64,000 nucleotides of DNA from assembly GCF_947496485.1 (NCBI RefSeq), contig NZ_CANMCZ010000001.1:1297596-1361595 (forward strand), written 5' to 3'. This document shows, in pieces, positions 53,287 through 62,250 of this stretch. A program made the translations under genes and the position numbers. This DNA comes from an uncultured Winogradskyella sp. (GTDB taxonomy: Bacteria > Bacteroidota > Bacteroidia > Flavobacteriales > Flavobacteriaceae). Position 1 is the first letter of the stretch, and each line of letters opens with the position of its first letter. Under the pieces are notes generated by a model. That model was not told the origin of the DNA. It saw only the letters and a list, made by a program, of their open reading frames with translations, and did no database searches.

Positions 53287-54951
53287 CTATTCTATAATCA
53301 ACTTTTTAGAGCCTTTTCCTTTATTAGTTTCAATCTGAACAACATATAATCCAGCTGCTAATTTTGAAGAATTTATAGTGGTTTCTTTCGATGTTAATAC
53401 TAATTGACCTAGATTATTATAAATACTTGCATTCCTTAGTTCTGCAGTAGTGTTTAATTGAATAGTAAATTGATTTTTAGCTGGATTTGGATAGAAGTTA
53501 AAACTAAAAATATCATTCTCAGTAATATTTAAATTAACCTGATCTATAATAGTCTGGATTTCTGAAGCTGTTGGATTATATTCATTTATAAAAATACCAT
53601 TATCTAAAGCGATACTATAATTAATACCTTCAATTGCACCACTTACTCCATTAATACTATTTAATTGATTTGCAGTAATATTAACTTCATTATTATTACC
53701 AGTAATATCTTCAATTACTTCTAATAATACTTCTATACTAAAAACACGAACATGACCAGATCTAATACCATTTGCATTATCATTACCTGTAGCTCCAATA
53801 GCAACAATACTGCCATTTGAGGATAAGCCTACTGACCGACCTGACAAATCATATTCTGCTTCACCATGTATATCTGGTCCTATCTGAACCCAATTATCTG
53901 ATTCATTCTTATAAATTCGTACAATGCCAGATGAACCATTCCAAATAGGATTATCATATGTTCCACCAATAGCAATAAGGTTACCTTCTGAGGATAAGCT
54001 TATAGAATAACCAAAATGGTCTCTTTCTAATTGACCATCTATATCTGAACCAACTTGAACCCAATTACCTGATTCATTCTTATAAATTCGTACATGACCA
54101 GAATTATAACCATTACCATCATTTTGCTCAGCACCTATAGCTATAATACTGCCGTCTGATGATAAACTTACTGACCAACCAGATCTATCAAAAAGATTCT
54201 CGCCGTCTATATCCGAACCTATCTGAACCCAATTACCAGATATATTTCTATAAACTCGCACATGACCTGGATTAGTTCCTGAATGTAATCCATAAGCATC
54301 ATTGTGAATTGCCCCAATAGCAACAATACTGCCGTCGGAAGACAAGCTTACTGAATGTCCTGACCAATCACCAGCTGCTTCTCCGTCTATATCACCTCCT
54401 AACTGCGTCCAAACATTGTTTTGGTATTTATACACACGTACGTGACCTGAAGCATTTCCATTTCCGTTATTACTTCTAGCTCCAATAGCAACAATACTTC
54501 CATTAAAAGATAAACTTAATGAGATTCCTGAGCCGTCGTAAAAAGATTCTCCACTTATATTTGAACCAATCTGAACCCAATTATTAGATTGATTCTCATA
54601 GATACTTACATGACCTGAATCTAAACCATTAGCATCACTATTAACAGCACCAATAGCTACAATCCTTCCATCTGAAGACAAACTTACTGAATAACCAAAC
54701 CAACCGCCTGTACCATCAATATCTGAACCTATCTGAACCCAGTTACCTGATTCATTTTTATAAACACGTACATGACCAGAGAAATTATTATTTTGTACAG
54801 AGCTAATTGCTACAATATTGCCATCAGAAGATAAACTTATTGAATGCCCAGAACGATCTTCTGCAGTTTCTCCATCAATATCTTGTCCTATTTGTATTTG
54901 ACTAAAGCTTACAGAAGGAATTAAAATTAATACAAGCAATAGTTGTTTCAT
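53287..54951 (-). CDS. T9SS type A sorted surface protein with beta-propeller-like repeats
   Basis: A 554-residue secreted protein. A signal peptide (LLLVLILIPSVSFSQ) is followed by seven repeats of about 55 residues, each of the form (V)QIGSDIDGE then GxSVSLSSDGSIVAIGA then SGHVRVYKNESGNW, which resemble FG-GAP/integrin-type propeller blades. The C-terminal about 75 residues, from FNFYPNPAKNQFTIQL to KGSKKLIIE, are a type A sorting domain for type IX secretion to the cell surface. Near-identical repeats at DNA level may mediate copy-number change. It borders the long non-coding region to the right. Confidence 0.9.
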   Translation of the reverse strand: MKQLLLVLILIPSVSFSQIQIGQDIDGETAEDRSGHSISLSSDGNIVAISSVQNNNFSGHVRVYKNESGNWVQIGSDIDGTGGWFGYSVSLSSDGRIVAIGAVNSDANGLDSGHVSIYENQSNNWVQIGSNISGESFYDGSGISLSLSFNGSIVAIGARSNNGNGNASGHVRVYKYQNNVWTQLGGDIDGEAAGDWSGHSVSLSSDGSIVAIGAIHNDAYGLHSGTNPGHVRVYRNISGNWVQIGSDIDGENLFDRSGWSVSLSSDGSIIAIGAEQNDGNGYNSGHVRIYKNESGNWVQVGSDIDGQLERDHFGYSISLSSEGNLIAIGGTYDNPIWNGSSGIVRIYKNESDNWVQIGPDIHGEAEYDLSGRSVGLSSNGSIVAIGATGNDNANGIRSGHVRVFSIEVLLEVIEDITGNNNEVNITANQLNSINGVSGAIEGINYSIALDNGIFINEYNPTASEIQTIIDQVNLNITENDIFSFNFYPNPAKNQFTIQLNTTAELRNASIYNNLGQLVLTSKETTINSSKLAAGLYVVQIETNKGKGSKKLIIE

Positions 54952-55554
54952 AACAGCTGATTATTAAAGACTTATATTACAATATAAAAAATAAAAACTT
55001 AACAATTAAATGATTACGATAACCTTCATTTAAAATAACATAAAATACACTTATCAACACATATATACATATCATCATTTTTCTTTTAAAATTTTAAAAA
55101 TAAAATGATGGTTATTATAGTCTGTTAATAGTTGCTATAACTTTTTTGAATTTTGTTTTGAGAAGTTAGTTATCAGATTTACTTCATATATAGTTAACAT
55201 TAGTTTTTTATTTAACTGCTTCATTTTAAAGGATATTTAATATTCTATACACAGTTGTTAATAACCGTTGTTAATAGAATTAACTGATATGTTTTTTATA
55301 AAAAACTGTTCATTTCTATATAAAGTCTGTTTATAAAATCACTCCAAAAAAAGGATTAAAAAATTAGGATAAATGAAATTGAATCTGGTTTGTAAAAATT
55401 ATGATATAAACCTAATTTTAGTTTTAAAGATTTGTAAACAGTTATTAACAAGTAATGAGTATAGCTATTAACCGACTTTTATTATTTGTAACTTTGTAAT
55501 TGTAAAATTAATAAGATTTCCGTGTACACGGAAACGATTTAAAATATTAAATAG
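54952..55554. other. Candidate chromosomal origin region (oriC), gene-free
   Basis: The only stretch above 300 bases without a gene; no ORF or RNA is seen in it. It is extremely AT-rich. DnaA-box-like 9-mers occur repeatedly: TTATCAACA (55051-55059), TGTTAATAG (55123-55131), TGTTAATAA (55256-55264), TGTTAATAG (55269-55277), TGTTTATAA (55328-55336), TTATTAACA (55442-55450) and CTATTAACC (55465-55473), all close to TTATTAACA or its complement. The right end has an 18-bp palindrome. Left-side genes run mostly away from it on the minus strand, and parS-like sites lie 20 kb to the left. Origin function is inferred. Confidence 0.5.
55517..55534. promoter_or_regulatory. Perfect 18-bp palindrome upstream of rpiB
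   Basis: TTTCCGTGTACACGGAAA reads the same on both strands with no spacer, 20 bases before the rpiB ATG. Such a site suits a dimeric DNA-binding protein. It could be an operator for the rpiB operon or part of the adjacent candidate origin. Confidence 0.6.
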
Positions 55555-55989
55555 ATGACAATTTCAATAGGAAACGATCACGCTGGTCCAGATTACAAAC
55601 AAGCAATACTAAAACACTTAGAATCTAAAGGACATTCGATAACAAATTATGGAACTGATACTTTAGATAGTGTGGATTATCCAGATTTTGTGCATCCTGT
55701 TGCTAAAGATGTTGATGACAATAAAGTAGATTTTGGTATATTAATTTGTGGTAGTGCTAATGGTGTGGCTATGACGGCAAATAAATACCAAAACGTTAGA
55801 GCTGGTGTGTGTTGGACGAGCGAGATTACAGAATTAACGCGTCTGCATAATAATGCAAATATTATTTGTATTCCAGCGCGTTTTACTTCTATACCTCAAG
55901 CTATAAAAATGGTGGATACTTTTTTAGAAACCAAATTTGAAGGTGGACGTCATCAAAACCGTGTAGATAAGATTCCGGTATCATGTTAA
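55555..55989 (+). CDS. rpiB: Ribose-5-phosphate isomerase B
   Basis: Interconverts ribose-5-phosphate and ribulose-5-phosphate in the pentose phosphate pathway. The 144-residue protein has ISIGNDHAGPDYKQAILKHL at its N-terminus and LICGSANGVAMTANKYQNVR near residue 61, where the Cys is the catalytic base and CGSANG is the anion hole. RpiB, not RpiA, is shown by this fold. The gene starts an apparent three-gene unit (gaps of three and two bases) with a cation transporter and a GNAT enzyme. Confidence 0.96.
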   Translation: MTISIGNDHAGPDYKQAILKHLESKGHSITNYGTDTLDSVDYPDFVHPVAKDVDDNKVDFGILICGSANGVAMTANKYQNVRAGVCWTSEITELTRLHNNANIICIPARFTSIPQAIKMVDTFLETKFEGGRHQNRVDKIPVSC

Positions 55990-55992
55990 TAT

Positions 55993-56907
55993 ATGGGTCA
56001 TTCACATTCTCATAATCATTCACATTCTCACGACCTAAATAGTCGTAATCTTTTAATTTCAATTGTTTTAAATATAATTATTACAGCTGCTCAAGTTGTA
56101 GGTGGACTAATTTCTGGTAGTTTAGCATTACTTAGTGATGCGCTTCATAATTTTAGTGATGTTATATCATTAATTATTAGTTATGTAGCTAATAAATTAG
56201 TAAAACGAAAAGCATCTTTAAGTAGAACTTTCGGATATAAACGCGCAGAGATTTTAGCAGCTTTTATCAATGCCTCAACTTTAATCATAGTCGCCGTACT
56301 TCTTATTATCGAAGCTATAGAACGTTTTAAAAATCCACAAGAAATAGAATCTAATTTAGTGATTTGGCTATCTATAATCGCCATATTAGGGAATGGTTTT
56401 AGCGTACTATTATTAAAGCAAAATGCTGAAGATAACATGAATATGAAAAGTGCCTACCTTCATTTACTTACTGATATGATGGCGAGCGTAGCAGTTTTAG
56501 TTGGTGGTTTATTAATGAAATTTTATCAGATATGGTGGATAGATAGTGTGCTTACTTTCGCTATTGCATTATATCTAATTTGGATGGGTTTTGATTTACT
56601 AAAAGAGTCCACTAAAGTATTAATGCTGTTTACACCAGATGATATACCTGTGGATGAAATTGTAAAAGAAATAAATGCTTTTGAAGACATTAAAAATGTA
56701 CATCATATTCATGTTTGGCAACTAAATGAAGCTGAAATTCATTTTGAAGCACATGTAGATTTTGAAACAGATATTACGCTCTCTGAATTCGATGATATAT
56801 TAAATGAAATAGAAGACCTTCTTTACCATAAGTTTGAAATTAACCATATCAATATCCAACCAGAATTTGGTAAATGTGATGCTAAAGATGTTATAGTACA
56901 GGATTAA
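55993..56907 (+). CDS. Cation diffusion facilitator (CzcD-like)
   Basis: Exports divalent metal ions, usually zinc, against a proton gradient. The 304-residue protein starts with a His-rich segment (GHSHSHNHSHSHDL), a likely metal sensor or shuttle. Six membrane helices follow, with LALLSDALHNFSDV (metal-site His and Asp pattern in helix 2) and AYLHLLTDMMASVAV (helix 5). The C-terminal cytoplasmic domain has VHHIHVWQLNEAEIHFEAHV. It lies three bases after rpiB. Confidence 0.95.
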   Translation: MGHSHSHNHSHSHDLNSRNLLISIVLNIIITAAQVVGGLISGSLALLSDALHNFSDVISLIISYVANKLVKRKASLSRTFGYKRAEILAAFINASTLIIVAVLLIIEAIERFKNPQEIESNLVIWLSIIAILGNGFSVLLLKQNAEDNMNMKSAYLHLLTDMMASVAVLVGGLLMKFYQIWWIDSVLTFAIALYLIWMGFDLLKESTKVLMLFTPDDIPVDEIVKEINAFEDIKNVHHIHVWQLNEAEIHFEAHVDFETDITLSEFDDILNEIEDLLYHKFEINHINIQPEFGKCDAKDVIVQD

Positions 56908-56909
56908 GT

Positions 56910-57353
56910 ATGTTAAAAATAGAAGTAAAAACATTTAAAGAATTAAGTACTCAACAATTATATGATTTACTTCAGCTAAGAAGTGAAGTTTTTGTTGTAG
57001 AGCAAGATTGTGTTTACCAAGATATTGATGGAAAGGATCAAAAAGCACTTCATATTCTAGGGTATAAAGATGAACAACTAGTGGCTTATACCAGATTATT
57101 TCAACCAGGTGATTATTTTAAAGAAGCTAGTATTGGTAGAGTAGTGGTGAAGGAGGAAAAAAGACAATACAAATATGGTTATGATATAATGAAAGCATCA
57201 ATTGAAGCCGTTAAAGATCATTATAATGAAACAAAAATTAAGATTTCTGCACAAACGTATTTGAAACGTTTTTATAACAATTTAGAATTTAGAGAAGTAG
57301 GTGAGGAATACTTAGAAGATGGTATTCCGCATATAGGAATGATAAGATCTTAA
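56910..57353 (+). CDS. GNAT family N-acetyltransferase (ElaA-like)
   Basis: A 147-residue acetyl-CoA-dependent acetyltransferase of the ElaA type. LLQLRSEVFVVEQDCVYQDI and DGKDQKALHILGY at residues 20-54 are the ElaA hallmark; the acetyl-CoA pyrophosphate-binding loop is IGRVVVKEEKRQYKYGYDIM near 80. Substrate unknown. It starts two bases after the cation transporter stop and overlaps the convergent OmpA gene by four bases. Confidence 0.9.
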   Translation: MLKIEVKTFKELSTQQLYDLLQLRSEVFVVEQDCVYQDIDGKDQKALHILGYKDEQLVAYTRLFQPGDYFKEASIGRVVVKEEKRQYKYGYDIMKASIEAVKDHYNETKIKISAQTYLKRFYNNLEFREVGEEYLEDGIPHIGMIRS

Positions 57354-58183
57354 TCAGATTTTTTGTAAACTTTAGTAACTAAAATTTCTACACGCCTATC
57401 TAATTCTGGTGCACCACCTAAAGGTTCTTTACGACGCATACCTACAAACTTCATTCGATAAGGTCTTACCCCTTTTTTAACAAGGTAATCATAGATATAT
57501 TTTGCACGAGCTACAGATAAGTTTCTTTTCTTTGTTTTACGGTCAATAGCATCTCTTTCTCCCTGAGTACAACATACGTGGCCCTCTATAGTAAAGTAAA
57601 TATTTGTACGTTCTGCTAGTATTTCTGCGATTTTATCTAACACAGGTTTAGAGTCTTTTACGAGGTAACTATATCCTGTTCTAAATAATAAGTTGTCTAG
57701 TAAAATTTTATCCCCTTCTTTTAAATCTCCTTTTAATAAACTTTCTGTATTATCTTCTTTTTCTTCTTTAGGTTTAGGGGGAAAAACAGGTTTTACTATA
57801 ATTTCCACTTTACGGTTTAATCCTCTAATTTTATTTAAATCTTCTTCGTGTACGATATTTAATAAAATTTCACCTTTACCATCAACATTTGTTATTACAG
57901 ACTCATCAAATTCGTTATTAGAAAAGACAGACTTAATAGCATCTGCACGTTGTTGAGAAAGAACTAGATTATAATTATCACTTCCTCTATCATCACAAAA
58001 TCCGTATATAGAAATTTTTTCAATATCCATATTTTCTATTTCAGATAAAAAGAGTAATAACCTGCTGTGTTCGGTTTCAGGAATGTCGTGTTTGTCAGTA
58101 TCAAAATACACTTCGTGTTTCAATTCTTCCTGAGAAAAAGCGAATTGGAAACTAAAGCATAAAAAAACAAGTAGGGCTTTCAT
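57350..58183 (-). CDS. OmpA family protein with two OmpA-like domains
   Basis: A 277-residue envelope protein with a signal peptide (LLVFLCFSFQFAFSQ). Two OmpA-C-like modules are visible: residues 25-130 with ISIYGFCDDRGSDNYNLVLS, and residues 165-275 with FTIEGHVCCTQGERDAIDRK and VARAKYIYDYLVKKGVRPYR. Each would bind peptidoglycan near the outer membrane. A linker of charged residues (PPKPKEEKEDNTE) separates them. No barrel domain is present, so it is not a porin. Confidence 0.87.
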   Translation of the reverse strand: MKALLVFLCFSFQFAFSQEELKHEVYFDTDKHDIPETEHSRLLLFLSEIENMDIEKISIYGFCDDRGSDNYNLVLSQQRADAIKSVFSNNEFDESVITNVDGKGEILLNIVHEEDLNKIRGLNRKVEIIVKPVFPPKPKEEKEDNTESLLKGDLKEGDKILLDNLLFRTGYSYLVKDSKPVLDKIAEILAERTNIYFTIEGHVCCTQGERDAIDRKTKKRNLSVARAKYIYDYLVKKGVRPYRMKFVGMRRKEPLGGAPELDRRVEILVTKVYKKSD

Positions 58184-58253
58184 GTGTAATTTTATATCAA
58201 TTTTCTTGCCAATAGAAAATTTATGTGGTGATAAATATAAAAAAAATTAATTT

Positions 58254-59888
58254 TTATCTCAAAATACTGGCATATTGTGATGGGTTATTAAGGATACTCA
58301 ACGCTTTTTTAATTTCAACATTATTAACTGTGTAATATGTATACAGACCTTCACTATAAAAATAACGCTTAATTATTTCATCAGTAATTAAAGCTTTTAA
58401 TTGCGCTTTATTTTCATTTATAGCATTAGACTTATAGTTTTTTAGAGTGGTAATTAAATCATTGTATTCTGACTTTACAACACCATCTAATTCTTCTTCC
58501 TTAGCAACATTAATCGTTTTTTGTAAAGCTTTTTCTGTTTTTGTTTCAAAATTAAAACCAGTTGTCTTTAGATAAGTTTTAAACTTTTTAAAGTCCGAAT
58601 CACTAAGTTTAAAACTCTTTAAGTCCTCTACTTTGTTGCTATAATAATAATTTGTTGCAAAGTTGAACACTAAATTTTCGTTTAAAATAGCTTTTGATAT
58701 AGGTGTTTGTTTAGAAAACTCAACCTCAACATCTGGTTGTACACCACCACCATCAAACACATCTCTGCCGTTTCTGGTTTTAAATGCGGTGTAATTTTCT
58801 TGTTTTGTTCTTGTGGCTTTTCCATTTTCGTCCCTGTTCCAATAATCTAACGCTTGGATACAACGACCAGAAGGAGTATAATATCTAGAAATTGTAATTT
58901 TCATTTGTGTGCCATAGGTTAAAGGCTTTGGTCTTTGTACCAATCCTTTACCAAAACTACGAGTACCAACCACAACAGCTCTATCTACATCTTGTAATGC
59001 ACCAGAAACTATTTCGCTTGCAGAAGCGCTACTGCCATCTACCAATACTACTAAAGGTATTTCTGTATCTACTGGGTCGCGTTTAGTATAATAGGTTTTA
59101 TTGTATTTTTTAACTTTAGATTTAGTAGTTACTACTAATTGGTTTTGAGGCACAAAAATATTAGTGACGTTAACAGCTTCATTTAGTAAACCTCCTGGAT
59201 TACCTCTAAGATCTAAAATCAATTGCGTTGCTCCTTGATTTTTTAAAGCTCTAAGCGCACTTATGGTCTCAGCAGAAGCTTTATTATTAAATTTTCTAAG
59301 TACTATATAGCCTGTTTTATCATCGACCATAGAATAATGTGGTACAGCCTTTATTTCTAAAGATTCTCTTGTAATTTTTACAGTATTGGTTTTCCCCTGT
59401 CTGTTATAAGTTACGGTAACCTCTGTGCCTGCAGCACCTTGTAATAAATTTGCAGCATCATCTTTAAAATCTGCTACGTTCACTTTATCTACTTTTATAA
59501 TTTCGTCACCAGCTTTTAATCCAGCTTTATCTGCGGCATAATTCTTATATGGTTCTACAATGACTAATTTATCTTTTAAGGTTAATACTTTTGCTCCAAT
59601 TCCTGTGTAATCTCCAGCATTATTAATTCTAGCTGCTTCTACATCTTGTTCATTATAGAATTGTGTGTAAGGGTCTAAATCATCTAACATGCTTTTTATT
59701 GCTGTGTCCATTAAATCACCAGGATTAGTGTCATCAACGTAATTCATGTTTATTTCCTTAAAAAGAGTGGTGAAGATTTCTATTTGCTTCGCTATTTCAA
59801 AGAAGTCATTTTTAAAAGCTGTAGTGCTAAAGAATATAATAACTGCTAAAGCAGGAATAGCAATTTTTTTATGTAGTAGTTTTTTCAT
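58254..59888 (-). CDS. S41 family C-terminal processing peptidase
   Basis: A periplasmic serine protease of the tail-specific (CtpA/Prc) family, 544 residues. The N-terminal hydrophobic segment KIAIPALAVIIFFSTTAF is a signal/anchor. A PDZ domain covers about 90-175 (GIGAKVLTLKDKLVIVEPYK), followed by the catalytic core with DLRGNPGGLLNEAVNVTNIF, the Ser in LVDGSSASASEIVSGALQD and the Lys in GTRSFGKGLVQRPK. The start ATG overlaps the rnpA stop by four bases, a common flavobacterial arrangement. Confidence 0.94.
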   Translation of the reverse strand: MKKLLHKKIAIPALAVIIFFSTTAFKNDFFEIAKQIEIFTTLFKEINMNYVDDTNPGDLMDTAIKSMLDDLDPYTQFYNEQDVEAARINNAGDYTGIGAKVLTLKDKLVIVEPYKNYAADKAGLKAGDEIIKVDKVNVADFKDDAANLLQGAAGTEVTVTYNRQGKTNTVKITRESLEIKAVPHYSMVDDKTGYIVLRKFNNKASAETISALRALKNQGATQLILDLRGNPGGLLNEAVNVTNIFVPQNQLVVTTKSKVKKYNKTYYTKRDPVDTEIPLVVLVDGSSASASEIVSGALQDVDRAVVVGTRSFGKGLVQRPKPLTYGTQMKITISRYYTPSGRCIQALDYWNRDENGKATRTKQENYTAFKTRNGRDVFDGGGVQPDVEVEFSKQTPISKAILNENLVFNFATNYYYSNKVEDLKSFKLSDSDFKKFKTYLKTTGFNFETKTEKALQKTINVAKEEELDGVVKSEYNDLITTLKNYKSNAINENKAQLKALITDEIIKRYFYSEGLYTYYTVNNVEIKKALSILNNPSQYASILR

Positions 59889-60262
59889 TTTTCAGAAGTT
59901 TTTTGGATAAATTTCTCAAACAACAATTTCATACTGGTGTTTATTTTATCAAAAGTTGTTCCATCTTTACTAAGGTACAAAATCATAAACGCATAAGATG
60001 CAGAACTATTGTTAAAGTATAAGGGTTTATTAAGCCTGTAAGCTTCTCTAAGAATACGTTTTATTCTATTTCTTGTAACCGCTGTTTTGTGAAGTCGCTT
60101 ACTAACAGTAACTCCAGTTTTTAAGTTGACAGCATTTTCAAATTCAGTTTTAAGGTAAATAAGACGCAATGGAAAAACTGTAATCGCTTTCCCCTCATTA
60201 AACAGCTGCTCAATGTGTTTTTTGCTTTTTAGCTTATCTTTTTTACCGTATTTAAATGACAT
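59885..60262 (-). CDS. rnpA: Ribonuclease P protein component
   Basis: Protein subunit of RNase P, which trims tRNA 5' leaders. The 125-residue basic protein has KKDKLKSKKHIEQLFNEGKA at its start and the signature KTAVTRNRIKRILREAYRL near residues 75-93. It is followed with a four-base overlap by an S41 protease rather than by yidC, and rpmH and dnaA are not adjacent, as is usual in flavobacteria. Confidence 0.95.
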   Translation of the reverse strand: MSFKYGKKDKLKSKKHIEQLFNEGKAITVFPLRLIYLKTEFENAVNLKTGVTVSKRLHKTAVTRNRIKRILREAYRLNKPLYFNNSSASYAFMILYLSKDGTTFDKINTSMKLLFEKFIQKTSEK

Positions 60263-60403
60263 TTTATATTCTTAAAGGATGTAAATTTAGAATAGTATTT
60301 TACTTTACCAAAGCACCACTATATAATCATCATGACAAAAGTCATACTTTAAATCTTTAACAAATAGTACCTTACATAGATTAACTATTATTTTGTAGTA
60401 AAT

Positions 60404-62248
60404 ATGGGACATTTAGATGTTAAACAACTTAAAAGCCCTAAAGATAAAGCATTATATATACACCATCTTGTAAAAGATCTTGAAGCTTTAGATATAATGC
60501 TAAAAAGAGGATTAATTGAAAAGGAACCTATTAGAATTGGTGCCGAGCAAGAGTTTTGCGTTACCCAAAAAGACTTCTTCCCCAACAACAATAGTATTGA
60601 AGTTTTAGAGGCTATAAATGACGACCATTTTACTACCGAAATAGGAAAATATAATCTCGAAATTAATTCAGATCCTTTAGAGTTAAGAGATAATTGTTTT
60701 TCTCAACTGCACCTTCAATTTAAAAAACTTCTAGAAAAAGGATTAGAAGTAGCAAAAACTAAGGACTCAAAAATTGTACTAACAGGCATACTACCTACTT
60801 TAAGGCTGAAGCACATAAAGGATGATTACATGACAGACAAAGCAAGGTATCATGTGCTTAATAATGCCTTAAAATCGTCGAGAAGAGAGGATTTTAATAT
60901 TCACATAAAAGGGGTTGACGAATTAAATCTTATACACGATTGCGTAATGTTAGAAGCATGCAATACGAGTTTTCAAACACACCTACAGATTAATCCAGAT
61001 GAGTTTGTGGACAAATACAACTGGGCACAAGCTATTTCGGGTCCGGTTTTAAGTAGCTGTGTAAATTCCCCTATTTTATTTGGACGAGAACTGTGGGCAG
61101 AAACCAGAATAGCACTTTTCACACAAAGCATTGATACCCGAAGAAATTCTTTCATACACAACGAAAAACAATCGCGTGTGAGTTTTGGTGCTGACTGGGA
61201 AAAAGGCACTGTGACAGATATTTTTAGAGATCACATTTCAAGATTTAGAAGTCTTTTGACTTCTGATGAGCATGACGATAGTTTAGAAAAACTAGAAAAA
61301 GGAGAGATTCCTAAACTCAGAGCACTACAATTGCATAATGGTACAGTTTATAAGTGGAATCGTGTTTGTTATGGTGTTGGAGGCGGAAAGCCGCATCTTA
61401 GAATTGAGTGTCGTTACATTCCTTCTGGACCAACACTTACCGATGAAATTGCCAATATGGTTTTTTGGGTAGGCTTAATGCTTGGCCAGCCAGAGAAATA
61501 CAAAAAAATTCAAGAAAAAATGGACTTTAAAGATGTAAAAAACAATTTCTTTAAGGCAGCTAGAAACGGAATGGAAACCCAATTTAAATGGAATAACCAA
61601 CTTATATCTCCGAAAGCATTAATTATAGAAGAATTTTTACCAATCGCCGAAAAAGGATTAACTAAAGCTAACATAGACAAAGCAGACATCGACAAATATC
61701 TTTCAATAATTAGAAAACGCGTTAACTCTAATAATGGATCTCAATGGATGGTTGAAAATTACAGGAATCTTCAAAAAACGAAAACTAATTTTGAAGCCTT
61801 ACAAAATATTTCTGCATATATGTATAAGCACCAACTCAAAGATAAAACGGTTGATGAATGGGAATTATTTAATCCTGATGAAAATTTAAAGATAGACGTG
61901 AGCCGCATAGTTAAGCACAATATGAACACAAAAATGCTTTTAGTAGACCAAAAGGATAGTTTAGAATTGGTCAGTAATATTATGAAATGGAAAAACATCC
62001 ACCATTTACCAGTTATAAATAAGGAAAAAGAATTAACTGGCTTATTGACATGGACAGATTTAATAAAGCTAGGAGATAAGGACTTACATTTATGTGTAAA
62101 GGACGTTATGACAAAGAACCTAATAACCATATCACAGGAAGCGCCTTTAGAAGAAGCTGAAAAAATTATGAAAGCCCATAAAATTAATTGCTTACCTGTA
62201 GTTAGAAATAAAGAACTACTAGGTATTCTAACTACGAGCGATTTATAA
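60404..62248 (+). CDS. GCS2-like glutamate-cysteine ligase fold protein with CBS domains
   Basis: A 614-residue cytoplasmic protein. Residues 1 to about 490 resemble the carboxylate-amine ligase (GCS2) fold: IGAEQEFCV at 46-54 with a metal-binding Glu pair, GKYNLEINSDPLEL near 82, and GGGKPHLRIECRYIPSGPTL near 330. Residues about 505-614 hold two CBS modules (LLVDQKDSLELVSNIM and VMTKNLITISQEAPLEEA), which usually sense adenine nucleotides. It probably forms an amide bond on an unknown substrate. The AstE-like gene starts two bases after its stop, suggesting ligase and hydrolase act on the same compound. Confidence 0.78.
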   Translation: MGHLDVKQLKSPKDKALYIHHLVKDLEALDIMLKRGLIEKEPIRIGAEQEFCVTQKDFFPNNNSIEVLEAINDDHFTTEIGKYNLEINSDPLELRDNCFSQLHLQFKKLLEKGLEVAKTKDSKIVLTGILPTLRLKHIKDDYMTDKARYHVLNNALKSSRREDFNIHIKGVDELNLIHDCVMLEACNTSFQTHLQINPDEFVDKYNWAQAISGPVLSSCVNSPILFGRELWAETRIALFTQSIDTRRNSFIHNEKQSRVSFGADWEKGTVTDIFRDHISRFRSLLTSDEHDDSLEKLEKGEIPKLRALQLHNGTVYKWNRVCYGVGGGKPHLRIECRYIPSGPTLTDEIANMVFWVGLMLGQPEKYKKIQEKMDFKDVKNNFFKAARNGMETQFKWNNQLISPKALIIEEFLPIAEKGLTKANIDKADIDKYLSIIRKRVNSNNGSQWMVENYRNLQKTKTNFEALQNISAYMYKHQLKDKTVDEWELFNPDENLKIDVSRIVKHNMNTKMLLVDQKDSLELVSNIMKWKNIHHLPVINKEKELTGLLTWTDLIKLGDKDLHLCVKDVMTKNLITISQEAPLEEAEKIMKAHKINCLPVVRNKELLGILTTSDL

Positions 62249-62250
62249 AA

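Noticed and set aside
53287-54951. CRISPR-like or tandem non-coding repeat array
   Set aside because: The repeats are in frame, about 165 bases long and encode conserved protein blades between a signal peptide and a sorting domain.
59885-60403. Origin placed at rnpA, as in many bacteria where rnpA, rpmH and dnaA are adjacent
   Set aside because: rpmH and dnaA are absent here, the upstream gap is only about 140 bases and no DnaA-box-like cluster is seen there, unlike at 54952-55554.
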